Translations under genes and position numbers: made by a program
Notes under the pieces: generated by a model
The model's database searches: none
Seen by the model: only the letters and a program-made list of their open reading frames with translations
Told to the model about the DNA's origin: nothing
Part shown: positions 22,936-31,753 of the stretch, piece by piece
Numbering within the stretch: the first letter of the stretch is position 1
Layout of the letters: every line of letters starts with the position of its first letter
NCBI RefSeq assembly: GCF_001613325.1
Contig: NZ_BDCD01000025.1
Location: 124,001 to 188,000 of the forward strand
Length of the DNA stretch: 64,000 nucleotides
Source of the DNA: Nocardia yamanashiensis NBRC 100130
GTDB lineage: Bacteria; Actinomycetota; Actinomycetes; Mycobacteriales; Mycobacteriaceae
Reading direction: 5' to 3'

Positions 22936-24797
22936 TCGCTGGTTCCAGAAACCGCGTTCAGCGGTGGCTGGCGGTAGTGGTGGCCTGGTTCCGCAATGTC
23001 GGAGAACAACTGGGCCACGTCTGGCGGCGTTCGCTGCAATTGCGCGTCGTCGTGTCCACCCTCACCCTGTCGCTGATCGTGATCACGATTCTCGGAGTCG
23101 TGCTCACGAGTCAGATCACCGACCGGCTGCTGGACGCGAAGATCAACGCGGCCGTCGAGGAGATGGGCCGTGCGCGAAACACGGTGCAGGCCACGCTGAC
23201 CGGCGTGCACGATTCGAGCACCCAGCTCGCCCGCTTGGAGGATGCCCGCCGCGCCCTGGCCGGGGGCGGCGGCTCCCAATCCGGCGGCGCGGCAGGCAGT
23301 TACGACTCGGCGCTGGCCATGATCGGCGATTCGCAGTCCGAGCTGAATGCCGGCCCGATCCAGGAAATCCCCGCGGAACTGCGCCATTTCGTGCAGGAAC
23401 GACAGGTCAGCTATCAATTCGCCACGGTCTCCGATCCGGATGGGTACCGCGGTTCAGCGCTGATCATCGGATCGCCCGCCGCCGACATCCCCACGCTGGA
23501 GATCTACCTGATCTTCCCGCTCACCAACGAGCAGAACAGCCTCAGCCTCATGCGCGGCACCATGCTCATCGGCGGCATCGTGCTGCTGGTGCTGCTGGCC
23601 GCCATCACCGCGCTCGTCACGCGACAGGTCGTGCTGCCCATCCGATCCGCCGCGCGCATCGCGAGTCGTTTCGCCGACGGACGCCTCAAAGAGCGCATGC
23701 TGGTGCGCGGCGAGGACGACATGGCCAGGCTGGCCATGTCGTTCAACGAGATGGCCGAGAGTCTGTCCAACCAGATCACCCAACTCGAGGAGTTCGGAAA
23801 TCTGCAGCGCCGCTTCACCTCCGACGTCAGCCACGAGCTGCGCACGCCGTTGACCACGGTGCGTATGGCGGCCGACCTCATCCACGGCTCCAGCGACGAC
23901 CTGGATCCGGCGCTGGCGCGCTCCGCCGAACTGCTCGTCAACGAACTCGACCGGTTCGAGGGCCTGCTCAACGACCTGCTCGAAATCAGCCGCCACGACG
24001 CGGGTGTGGCCGAGCTGCAAGTGGAATCGCTGGATGTGCGCATGTGCGCGCGGGCCGCCGTGTCCACAGTCCGGCACCTGGCCAAGGAATCCGGCGTCGA
24101 GCTGGTGGTCGACATGCCCGAGGAACCGCTGGTGGCGGAAGTGGATCCGCGCCGCGTGGAACGCGTGCTGCGCAACCTGCTCGCCAATGCCATCGACCAC
24201 AGCGAAGGCAAACCGGTGCTGATGCGCATGCGCGGTGACGGCGACGCCAATGCCGTGGCGATCGTGGTGCGCGATCAAGGCGTGGGCCTGCGGCCGGGCG
24301 AAGAGAAGCTGGTGTTCAACCGGTTCTGGCGCTCCGACCCGTCGCGCATGCGGCGCTCCGGCGGCACCGGACTCGGCCTGTCCATCAGCGTCGAGGACGC
24401 CAACCTGCACGAGGGCAAGCTCGAGGCCTGGGGTGAACTCGGCGTCGGCGCCTGCTTCCGGCTCACCCTGCCGCTGGTGCGCGGCAAGAAGCTCGGGCCC
24501 AGCCCGCTCTCGCTGGAACCGCCCAAGAAGCGGCCCCTGGAGGAGACCCTCGCCCTCGAGGCCGTGCCGGCCGCCCAGCCGGACACCGCAGAAGCCGATT
24601 CCGCCCCCGCCACCACGGGATTCGCCACCCTCCCCGCGGGCGGCGTGATCACCGAACCCGGTCCGGCCGATCCGCAGACCCCCGCCGCCGAACCCGTCGT
24701 GATCGACGCGGAACTCCCCGCGGCCGATCACGCTGCGGGCGACACCGCCGGCGCCCCGGACGGCGCGGCCGCCGACGCCACGGACGGCAAACCATGA
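22932..24797 (+). CDS. mtrB: Sensor histidine kinase MtrB
   Basis: Membrane kinase partner of MtrA, 621 residues. Two membrane segments (about 38-65 and 205-230) flank an extracytoplasmic domain. A HAMP linker follows (TRQVVLPIRSAARIASRFADG), then HisKA with FTSDVSHELRTPLTTVRMAADL and an ATPase domain with LLANAIDHSEGK and SGGTGLGLSI. The C-terminal 110 residues are Ala/Pro-rich and disordered, longer than in the mycobacterial protein of about 567 residues. GTG at 22932 overlaps the mtrA stop, and the mtrB stop overlaps lpqB (ATGA). Confidence 0.96.
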   Translation: MIAGSRNRVQRWLAVVVAWFRNVGEQLGHVWRRSLQLRVVVSTLTLSLIVITILGVVLTSQITDRLLDAKINAAVEEMGRARNTVQATLTGVHDSSTQLARLEDARRALAGGGGSQSGGAAGSYDSALAMIGDSQSELNAGPIQEIPAELRHFVQERQVSYQFATVSDPDGYRGSALIIGSPAADIPTLEIYLIFPLTNEQNSLSLMRGTMLIGGIVLLVLLAAITALVTRQVVLPIRSAARIASRFADGRLKERMLVRGEDDMARLAMSFNEMAESLSNQITQLEEFGNLQRRFTSDVSHELRTPLTTVRMAADLIHGSSDDLDPALARSAELLVNELDRFEGLLNDLLEISRHDAGVAELQVESLDVRMCARAAVSTVRHLAKESGVELVVDMPEEPLVAEVDPRRVERVLRNLLANAIDHSEGKPVLMRMRGDGDANAVAIVVRDQGVGLRPGEEKLVFNRFWRSDPSRMRRSGGTGLGLSISVEDANLHEGKLEAWGELGVGACFRLTLPLVRGKKLGPSPLSLEPPKKRPLEETLALEAVPAAQPDTAEADSAPATTGFATLPAGGVITEPGPADPQTPAAEPVVIDAELPAADHAAGDTAGAPDGAAADATDGKP

Positions 24798-26608
24798 GCG
24801 CACGCTCCCCGCGCCTGGCCCGGGCGCTCGTGGCCCTCGCCTGCCTGGTGGGTCTCACCGCCTGTGCCAGCCTGCCGGATTCGTCCGCCCCGCAGGCGCT
24901 GGGCACGCTGGACCGGCAACCCACCAGCGCCGGTCCCACCCCGCCCATCTCCGGACGGGAACCCGATCAGCTGCTGCGGGACTTCCTGCAGGCCACCGCC
25001 GATCCCACCAACCGGCATCAGGCGGCCCGGCAATTCCTCTCGCCCTCGGCCAATATCCGCTGGGACGACGCGGCCGGGACCACCATCGTCGATCGCCCGG
25101 ACACGCTCCGTGAGTCCCGTACGGCCGATACCGCCACCTATGTGATCCGAGCCCGCAAGATAGGCGAATTGGCCGCTGACAGCTCGTACAGGGCCTCGGA
25201 AGGCACCCTCGAGCAAAAGGTCGAACTGGTCAAAGTGGACGGCGAGTGGCGGGTCGACGAACTGCCGCCGGGCGTCATCGTCGAGCAGACCGCGTTCGCC
25301 AAGTCCTACAAACGCTATTCGCTGTTCTTCCCGAATGTCGCGGGCGCGGCCATGGTTCCGGACCTGCGCTGGATCTCCGCGCGCAAGGACCAGCTCGCCC
25401 AGAAACTGATGGGCATGCTGGCCGACGGCCCGCAGAACGCGCTCACCGCCGCGGTGCGCAATCCGCTCTCCGGCGGCGTCACCCTGCGCGGCCCGGTCAG
25501 CAAACCCAATGGCGAGACCGATAATGTCGGCGTCGGCGCGGGCGGCGTGCAGATCGATTTCGCCGGGGCGTCCAATCTGGATCCGAAAGCCAAGGAGCTC
25601 TTGGCCACCCAGACCGTGCTGACCCTGGCCGGCGCCGAGGTGATCGGACCGTACTTCCTGCTGGCCGACGGCAAACCCCTGGACGAGCGCTACGCCACCA
25701 TCGGCTGGAATCCCGCCGACGTGGAGGCCATGAGCCCGGACGCGGTGGCGCGCAATCGTGTCGGACTGCACGCGGTGCGCGACGGTTCGCTGGTCGCGGT
25801 CACCGAGAACGGCATCACCGCCGCGCCCGGCTTCTTCGGCAGCACGCACGGCCTGCAATCGGTGGCACTGTCCCCGGACGGGCAGCTGGTGGCCGCCGTC
25901 GCCGGATCCGGCCGTCCCGCACCCGAACCCGAGCGCACCCTGGTCATCGGCACCTATGACGGCCAGGGCTTCCCGGTCGCCACCGCCGGCACCTTCACCC
26001 GCCCGTCCTGGCCCGCCGACGGCGGCTCGGCCTGGACCGTGCAGGACGGCGACAAGGTGATCCGGGCCGTGCACGACCGGGCCACCGGCAATGTGTCGGT
26101 GCAGGAGGTGACCATCGGCGAATTGACCACGCCCCCGGCCGCTTCCGGCGCCAACGCCGCCAGCGCCCCGCGCGGGCCGATCACCGAACTGCGCATCTCG
26201 CCGTCCGGGGCGCGCGCCGCGCTCATCGCCAACGGCAAGGTGTACGTGGCCGTGGTGACCCCGCAGGGCGGCGGCAAGTACGCGCTCACCTCGCCGCTGC
26301 CGCTGGCGGTCGGGTTGAGCACGTCGGCGGTCACGCTGGACTGGCAGAACGACGAGAAGGTGATCGTCGGCCGCGAGGGCAATGTGGATCCGGTCGCCAC
26401 CGTGCTGGTCGACGGCTCCGGATTCCAGCCGCAGAGCACCCAGAACCTGACCCCGCCGGTGCGGGTGGTCAGCGCCGCGCCCGATCACGAATACGTGGCC
26501 GACTCGCGCGCGGTGCTGGAACTGACCCGCAATCCCGAAGGCGGCGAATACTTCTGGCGCGAAGTTCCGGGTCTGGGCGCCAATGCCATTCCGGTGCTGC
26601 CCGGCTAG
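24794..26608 (+). CDS. lpqB: Lipoprotein LpqB, MtrAB accessory
   Basis: A 604-residue lipoprotein that works with MtrB in actinobacterial envelope signalling. The signal peptide ends with a lipobox (VGLTACASL). A GerMN-type domain covers about 190-300 (KLMGMLADGPQNALTAAVRNPL). The remainder is a beta-propeller-like region (SVALSPDGQLVAAVAG, TEL RISPSGARAALIANGKV) with the LpqB C-terminal signature. The ATG overlaps the mtrB stop by four bases. The order mtrA-mtrB-lpqB is conserved across actinobacteria. Confidence 0.95.
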   Translation: MSARSPRLARALVALACLVGLTACASLPDSSAPQALGTLDRQPTSAGPTPPISGREPDQLLRDFLQATADPTNRHQAARQFLSPSANIRWDDAAGTTIVDRPDTLRESRTADTATYVIRARKIGELAADSSYRASEGTLEQKVELVKVDGEWRVDELPPGVIVEQTAFAKSYKRYSLFFPNVAGAAMVPDLRWISARKDQLAQKLMGMLADGPQNALTAAVRNPLSGGVTLRGPVSKPNGETDNVGVGAGGVQIDFAGASNLDPKAKELLATQTVLTLAGAEVIGPYFLLADGKPLDERYATIGWNPADVEAMSPDAVARNRVGLHAVRDGSLVAVTENGITAAPGFFGSTHGLQSVALSPDGQLVAAVAGSGRPAPEPERTLVIGTYDGQGFPVATAGTFTRPSWPADGGSAWTVQDGDKVIRAVHDRATGNVSVQEVTIGELTTPPAASGANAASAPRGPITELRISPSGARAALIANGKVYVAVVTPQGGGKYALTSPLPLAVGLSTSAVTLDWQNDEKVIVGREGNVDPVATVLVDGSGFQPQSTQNLTPPVRVVSAAPDHEYVADSRAVLELTRNPEGGEYFWREVPGLGANAIPVLPG

Positions 26609-26624
26609 GCGCACACTGGAGGGC

Positions 26625-27269
26625 ATGGGGGAGCTGCTGGAGCTGATCCTGCCGCGCGCCTGCGGGGGTTGCGGGCGGTCCGGAACCGCGTGGTGCGCAG
26701 GGTGTTCCGCCGCCCTGTCCGGCCCGCCCGTGCGCGTCCGCCCGCGCGCCGATCCCGGGGTGCCGTGCTGGGCGCTGGCGCCCTACCGGGGTGCGCCGCG
26801 GCGCGCCGTGCTGGCCGCCAAGGAGCATCGCCGCACGGACCTGGCGGCCCCGTTGGGTGCGGCGCTGGCCAGGGGGCTGGATTATTTGCGGGACGCCGCG
26901 CGACCGCTGATTCTGGTCCCCGCGCCCAGCCGGGCGGCGGCCGCGCGCCGGCGCGGCGGTGACCCGGTGGTGCGCGCGGCGGCCGTCGCCGCGAGTTGGC
27001 TGCCGGATTGCCGATTGGTACGCATGTTGGGTTCCGGGGCCGGTGTGCGGGACTCGGCGGGGCTCGGCGAGAGCGATCGCCAGCACAATCTGCGCGGGCG
27101 GATCATCGTAGCTCCCACCCGGCCGGATTCCGCCGGTTTTCCGGCAAATGCCGAGGTAGTCCTGGTCGATGACGTGCTGACCACCGGTACGACGGTGTCC
27201 GAATCCACCCGCGCGCTGGTTACCGCCGGAGTTCCGGTGCGTGCCGTGCTGGTTACGTGTTCCGCTTGA
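26625..27269 (+). CDS. comF: ComF-family phosphoribosyltransferase-like protein
   Basis: A 214-residue protein. The N terminus carries a four-Cys zinc motif (CGGCGRSGTAWCAGC at about residues 13-27). The C-terminal part is a type I phosphoribosyltransferase fold with the PRPP loop VVLVDDVLTTGTTV. In transformable bacteria ComF acts with the uptake helicase; in actinobacteria the role is unproven. The ATG at 26625 follows GGAGG and lies 16 bases after lpqB. Gene order matches mycobacteria. Confidence 0.88.
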   Translation: MGELLELILPRACGGCGRSGTAWCAGCSAALSGPPVRVRPRADPGVPCWALAPYRGAPRRAVLAAKEHRRTDLAAPLGAALARGLDYLRDAARPLILVPAPSRAAAARRRGGDPVVRAAAVAASWLPDCRLVRMLGSGAGVRDSAGLGESDRQHNLRGRIIVAPTRPDSAGFPANAEVVLVDDVLTTGTTVSESTRALVTAGVPVRAVLVTCSA

Positions 27270-27453
27270 TTATTCGATATTTGCGTGAACACTGGCGGAC
27301 AGGTCGCTGACGTACTACCGTCGCGATCAGACACCCGAACCGCAAGTTTGGAGGTGGCGCCTCGGACCATATGTGCCGAGCGAGTCAGTCGATCGGCACA
27401 CGTTTCAATCCCGCCGCACGAGCGGCTTGTGCGGCCAGATCCGGGAGGTACGC

Positions 27454-28170
27454 GTGACGACTACTTCACGACCTTCAGCGAAGAACGCAGACACCGCGCT
27501 GCTGGATGACGAATTCATTCCCGACGAGCAATCCGGTCGGGCAACCAGTGCCGATGTCGTGGTCAAGGGACGAACCCTCGGTGAGGGTGGAGTGCCCGAT
27601 CATTTCCGAATCCATGTGGCGGACAAGCTCTCTCGCTTGGAGCGCTTCGACCCCACCATCTATCTCTTCGACGTGGAACTCACCCACGAACGCAACCGTC
27701 GTCAGCGCAAGAACTGCCAGCGGATAGAGATCACCGCACGCGGTAAGGGCCCCGTTGTCCGTGCCGAAGCCTGTGCGGACAGTTTCTACGCCGCGCTCGA
27801 ACTCGCGGTGGAACGCCTGGAAGGCCGGTTGCGTCGCCTCAAGGACCGCCGCCGCGTGCATCACGGCGACAAGACGCCGATCTCGGTCGCCGAAGCGACG
27901 GCCGGACTCATCGACGACTCCCTGTTCGCCGCCGCCTCGAACGGAGCCTCCGGGCACGACCACGGGGCCGAGGAACAGGACGAAGCCGGTCCCGGCCATG
28001 TGGTGCGCACCAAGACGCACCCGGCGATCCCCATGACGGTCGACGACGCTCTCTACCAGATGGAGCTGGTCGGCCACGATTTCTTCATGTTCATGGACAA
28101 GGAGACCGACCGACCGTCGGTCGTCTATCGTCGCCACGCCTTCGACTACGGCCTCATCCGGCTCGCGTAG
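27454..28170 (+). CDS. hpf: Ribosome hibernation promotion factor, long form
   Basis: Binds the 30S decoding region and its C terminus pairs ribosomes into inactive dimers. From the GTG at 27454, placed by GGGAGG seven bases upstream, it has 238 residues. The N-terminal S30AE domain runs from about 30 to 130 (VVVKGRTLGEGGVPDHFRIHVADKLSRLERF). A linker leads to the C-terminal domain with KTHPAIPMTVDDALYQMELVGHDFFMF and VVYRRHAFDYGLIRL. Longer upstream reading was rejected as non-homologous. It precedes secA in mycobacteria, whereas here 10 kb intervenes. Confidence 0.93.
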   Translation: MTTTSRPSAKNADTALLDDEFIPDEQSGRATSADVVVKGRTLGEGGVPDHFRIHVADKLSRLERFDPTIYLFDVELTHERNRRQRKNCQRIEITARGKGPVVRAEACADSFYAALELAVERLEGRLRRLKDRRRVHHGDKTPISVAEATAGLIDDSLFAAASNGASGHDHGAEEQDEAGPGHVVRTKTHPAIPMTVDDALYQMELVGHDFFMFMDKETDRPSVVYRRHAFDYGLIRLA

Positions 28171-28192
28171 TAGAACGCGCTGAACCCATTTC

Positions 28193-28221
28193 CGACCGGG
28201 GCTTTTTCAGAGCCCCGGTCG
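28193..28221 (+). terminator. Intrinsic terminator after hpf
   Basis: Stem CGACCGGGGC at 28193-28202 with its perfect complement GCCCCGGTCG at 28212-28221. The loop contains TTTTT. Confidence 0.75.
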
Positions 28222-28279
28222 TCTGACTCTGTCGCCCGTCACACTTGCTGTTACATCCTGTATCAGTTACACATGACTG

Positions 28280-29563
28280 GTGAGTAAGAATCGTGCCGTC
28301 ATCGTCGCCGGAGCGCGCACCCCCTTCGTGCGCGCCTTCACCGACTACACCCGGATGGACTCCATCGACCTGGCCGATGCGGCCGTGCGGGGGCTGCTCG
28401 AACGCACCGGACTGCCGGGCGCGGCCGTGCAATCCATCGTGTGGGGCGGGGTGATCCTGCCGGCCGCCGCGCCGAACATCGCCCGCGAGATCGCGCTCGA
28501 CCTCGGCCTGGATCCCGGCTGCGAGGGGTACACCGTGACCCGCGCCTGCGCGTCCGGGCTGCAGGCGGTGGTGTCGGCGGCGGCCGCCATCGAGCGCGGC
28601 GAATACGACGTGATGATCGCCGGCGGCAGTGATTCGGTCTCCAATGCGGAGGTGAAGCTGCCGCAGAAGATCATTCACGCCGCCGCGCCCCTGGCCCTGG
28701 GCAAGCCCAAGCCGAAGGATTACCTCACGGCCGCGACCCAGCTCGCGCCGTTCTTCGATCTGCTGCCCAAGCGCCCGAAGATCGCCGAGCGCACCACCGG
28801 CGAGGTGATGGGGGAGTCCGCCGAGAAGATGGCGCGCATTCACAATATCGGCCGCGCCGCCCAGGACCGGTTCGCGGTCATCTCGCACCACCGCGCCGCG
28901 GCGGCCATCGAATCCGGGCGCTTCGACTCCGAAGTCCTGACCGTCACCACCCCCGACGGCACCCGCGTCAGCCGCGACGGCCTGGTCCGCAAGGACACCA
29001 GCATGGCGAAATTGGCCAAGCTGCCACCGGTTTTCGCCGAACCGGGCACCGTCACCGCCGGCAATGCCAGCCCGCTCACCGACGGCGCGTCGGCCGTGCT
29101 GCTGATGAGCGAGGAGAAGGCGCGCGCGCTCGGTTACGAACCCCTCGCGGCCTTCCGCTCCTGGAGCTTCGTCAGCGTCGACCCGCGCGACCAGGTGCTC
29201 ATCGGCCCCGCCATCTCCATGCCGCGCGCGCTCGACAAGGCCGGAATGTCGTTGGCCGACATCGATTTCGTGGATATCCACGAGGCCTTCGCGGCGCAGA
29301 CGCTCTCGGTCGTGTCGGCCCTGGCCAGCGCCGACTGGGCCAAGACCCGCCTCGACCGCGATACCGCCGTCGGCGAGATCGACCCGGAAATCTTGAACGT
29401 GCACGGCGGTTCGGTCTCGCTCGGCCATCCGTTCGGCGCGACCGGTGCGCGCATGGTCACCACCATGGCCAACGAACTCGCCCGCACCGGCAAGTCCACC
29501 GCGCTGCTCGGCATCTGCGCGGCCGGTGGCATCGGCGCGTCGGCGGTGCTGGAACGGGTCTGA
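28280..29563 (+). CDS. Thiolase (acetyl-CoA acyltransferase, FadI-like)
   Basis: A 427-residue thiolase that removes acetyl-CoA from 3-ketoacyl-CoA in beta-oxidation. The nucleophilic Cys lies in TRACASGLQAV near residue 92, the His in DIHEAFAAQTLSV and GHPFGATGARMV, and the second Cys in LGICAAGGIGAS near the end. The insertion with AQLAPFFDLLPKRPKIAERTTGE-like sequence is typical of the trifunctional beta / FadI branch. GTG at 28280 starts the conserved VSKNRAVIVAGARTPF. No partner hydratase/dehydrogenase gene lies next to it. Confidence 0.88.
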   Translation: MSKNRAVIVAGARTPFVRAFTDYTRMDSIDLADAAVRGLLERTGLPGAAVQSIVWGGVILPAAAPNIAREIALDLGLDPGCEGYTVTRACASGLQAVVSAAAAIERGEYDVMIAGGSDSVSNAEVKLPQKIIHAAAPLALGKPKPKDYLTAATQLAPFFDLLPKRPKIAERTTGEVMGESAEKMARIHNIGRAAQDRFAVISHHRAAAAIESGRFDSEVLTVTTPDGTRVSRDGLVRKDTSMAKLAKLPPVFAEPGTVTAGNASPLTDGASAVLLMSEEKARALGYEPLAAFRSWSFVSVDPRDQVLIGPAISMPRALDKAGMSLADIDFVDIHEAFAAQTLSVVSALASADWAKTRLDRDTAVGEIDPEILNVHGGSVSLGHPFGATGARMVTTMANELARTGKSTALLGICAAGGIGASAVLERV

Positions 29564-29695
29564 TCCATCCGGCCGAATTGCGCCGCGGCGGCCGGTCGCG
29601 GCTGTCTCGATCGGGAAAATTTCGGCCCATTCGGTTTCGACCGGGTGGGCCGGAGTTATTCCAAGAGCATCAACCGATGAGGGAGTTGGTGCGAG

Positions 29696-30085
29696 ATGGC
29701 GGGCAGGAGCGCCGTCGCCGCGGCGATCGCCGTGGCCACGACCATATGCGGATTCGCGGGAGCCGGTGCGGCGGCAGCGGATTCGGCGCCGCAGGATCAG
29801 ATGAAGGCGGTACTGCAGGACTACCGCGCACACGCCGGCGAGCGCTACCAGGTACACGGCCTGGTCTATTCCGACGCCGCCACTTGGACCTTGGCGTTCA
29901 TCACCGGCGGCCCGACCGAGTTCTACACCCTGAACGGCGCCCGCGCCGAACTGGTCGGCCCGAAGATGCGCGAGGTCAGCACGGGTGACGAGTTCGCCGG
30001 GACCATCACCATCACCGGTCGCGCCGGATCGGGAGACCCGGAGGTCACCCTCGACGACGTGCGGGTCGTCGGGCACCGTTACTGA
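29696..30085 (+). CDS. Small secreted hypothetical protein
   Basis: A 129-residue protein from the ATG at 29696. A Sec signal peptide of about 27 residues (AVAAAIAVATTICGFAGAG) ends near AAAADS. The mature part of about 100 residues is beta-rich (YQVHGLVYSDAATWTLAFI, EFAGTITITGRAG, VTLDDVRVVGHRY). No family was recognised. It stands alone between the thiolase and a frameshifted gene. Confidence 0.6.
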   Translation: MAGRSAVAAAIAVATTICGFAGAGAAAADSAPQDQMKAVLQDYRAHAGERYQVHGLVYSDAATWTLAFITGGPTEFYTLNGARAELVGPKMREVSTGDEFAGTITITGRAGSGDPEVTLDDVRVVGHRY

Positions 30086-30334
30086 CGACGGATCGCGCCG
30101 CCCGGATATGGATCGCCCGACATGATCGGGCCGTACCGACTCCTGCGTCACATGTGACCGAGGAAGCATTTCGGGAGGGGCGCACCGCCGTCGACCGGGG
30201 GATTCTCCGAGTGAGTGCGCTCATTTTGTCTGCTGGGTCACGGCCTTGACCGAATCCCACCTACTTGGTCAATCGACCATATCGGATTAGCTTCGAACTA
30301 GCTCAATCGAATCGACAAAGAAGCTGGTCAAGCC

Positions 30335-30939
30335 ATGTTCGTTCGTAAGATCGCCTACACCACCATGATCGCGCTCCCCGTCGCAGCGGCCGTCGCCCTC
30401 GTCGGCGCCGGATCCGCCTCCGCGGCAGTCACTTCCGATCCGGCCCCCGCCGCCGTCGCGGCCCCGGCGGCCGACGTGCCCCGGGACCCCACCACCGGAA
30501 TCCCGGTCGACACCCTGAATCGCATGGGCCAGAGCGCCGCCGCCGGGGCCGGGATCGGTGCGGTCGCCGGCGGTGTGGCGGGCGGTGTCGCAGGTGGCGT
30601 CGTCGGACTGCCGCTGGGCATCACCGGCGCGGTGGTCGGCGCGGCCATCGGCGATGGCATCGGCAGCGTGGTCGGCCCGGCCACCGGCGGTGCGGCCGGA
30701 GCGGCCGCGGGTGCTGCCGCCGGCGCCGGAGTCGGCGCGGTGCCCGGTGCGGTCGGGGCGCTGCCGCCGGTGAGGCCGCCGGTCTCGGCGTCGGCACCGT
30801 GGTCGGCGGCGCGCTGGGATTCGCTGCGGGCGAGGCCATTCCGGTCGCGGTCGGCGCTGCCGGTGGTGCGCTGATCGGCGCGGGTGCGGGCGCCGCCATC
30901 GGCGCGGGTGTCGGTTACGCGACCGCGCCGCAGCACTGA
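30335..30939 (+). pseudogene. Frameshifted secreted glycine-rich (glycine-zipper) protein
   Basis: From the ATG at 30335 the frame encodes a signal peptide (MIALPVAAAVALVGAGSASAA), then long Gly/Ala-rich zipper segments (GAVAGGVAGGVAGGVVGLPLG). At about 30755-30760 the glycine-zipper pattern leaves the first frame and continues in the -1 frame from GCT at 30760 (AAGEAAGLGVGTVVGG) to the stop at 30937-30939. One base appears to be missing within GGGGC. Without the shift the product would be about 200 residues. As written, the first frame goes on to a basic, non-homologous tail ending at 30874. It may be a real mutation or a sequencing error. Confidence 0.75.
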
Positions 30940-30952
30940 ATTCGTAAGTGGT

Positions 30953-30980
30953 CCGGCCCCGATCCGCTTGCGCGGGCCGG
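30953..30980. terminator. Bidirectional terminator between convergent glycine-rich gene and bluB
   Basis: CCGGCCC at 30953-30959 pairs with GGGCCGG at 30974-30980, and GGTTT follows on the plus strand. It sits between convergent stops. Confidence 0.6.
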
Positions 30981-30988
30981 GGTTTCGG

Positions 30989-31663
30989 CTATTCGGGGGC
31001 GAGTTCCGGGGAGCCGAAGCGTTCCCAGTGGATCGCGGCGTCGAGGGGGCGGCGGTTGCGCCAGCCGAAGCGCTCGAGGTCGGGGACGGTCTGGAATTCG
31101 CGGACCGGGCCCACGCAGAGCCAGGCCACCGGCCGCACATCGGCGGGGAGGTCGAGGAGTTCGGTGAGGAACGGGGTGTCGTAGAAGCTGACCCAGCCGA
31201 CGCCGACGCCTTCGGCGGTGGCCGCCAGCCAGAGGTTCTGGATGGCCAGGATGGTCGAGTAGATGCCGGTTTCGGGGACCGTGGCGCGGCCGAGCACATG
31301 GGTGCCGCCGCGCGATTGGGAGTGCGTCACCACGATGCCGGTGCCGGACTCGACAATTCCCTCGATCTTGATCGGGTTGAAGGTCTCGGCCCGATCGTCC
31401 GGCAGGGATTCCTGGAATTCGCGGCGCTTCTCCGCGACATGATCGGCGAACCTGCCCAGTGTGTCCGGATTGCGGACCATGACGAAATCCCACGGCATGG
31501 AATTGCCGACGCTCGGCGCCCGGTGCGCCGCCTCCAGAATCCGCAGCAGTGTGCTGTCGTCCACGACTTCACCGGTGAATTCGGCGCGCACATCGCGCCG
31601 CAATCGGATCGCGTCGTAGACGCTCAGACATTCGGATTCGGAAATAGGACCTTCGGAACGCAC
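30989..31663 (-). CDS. bluB: 5,6-dimethylbenzimidazole synthase BluB
   Basis: BluB breaks FMN down to 5,6-dimethylbenzimidazole, the lower ligand of cobalamin. The 224-residue nitroreductase-fold protein has the BluB pattern RRDVRAEFTGEVV, RAPSVGNSMPWDFV, a long insertion and YSTILAIQNLWLAATAEGVGVGWVSFY. It lies between a convergent gene and a terminator. A related nitroreductase cannot be excluded, but the NLWLAATAEGVGVGWVSF block is characteristic. Confidence 0.88.
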   Translation of the reverse strand: MRSEGPISESECLSVYDAIRLRRDVRAEFTGEVVDDSTLLRILEAAHRAPSVGNSMPWDFVMVRNPDTLGRFADHVAEKRREFQESLPDDRAETFNPIKIEGIVESGTGIVVTHSQSRGGTHVLGRATVPETGIYSTILAIQNLWLAATAEGVGVGWVSFYDTPFLTELLDLPADVRPVAWLCVGPVREFQTVPDLERFGWRNRRPLDAAIHWERFGSPELAPE

Positions 31664-31679
31664 GCCCCCCAGTGAACCA

Positions 31680-31714
31680 GAGCGCGCCCCCGCCGGATCG
31701 GCGGGGGCGCGCTC
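31680..31714 (-). terminator. Terminator after the desaturase gene
   Basis: A perfect 15-base stem, GAGCGCGCCCCCGCC at 31680-31694 with its complement at 31700-31714 and a 5-base loop. It lies 40 bases past the stop of the minus-strand desaturase. Confidence 0.75.
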
Positions 31715-31753
31715 GGTAATGAACGGCGATCAGTGTTGCTCGCGGGCCGAAAT

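Noticed and set aside
30755..30761. Programmed -1 frameshift site in the glycine-zipper gene
   Set aside because: The sequence is not a canonical slippery heptamer and no clear pseudoknot was seen. Mutation or sequencing error is simpler.
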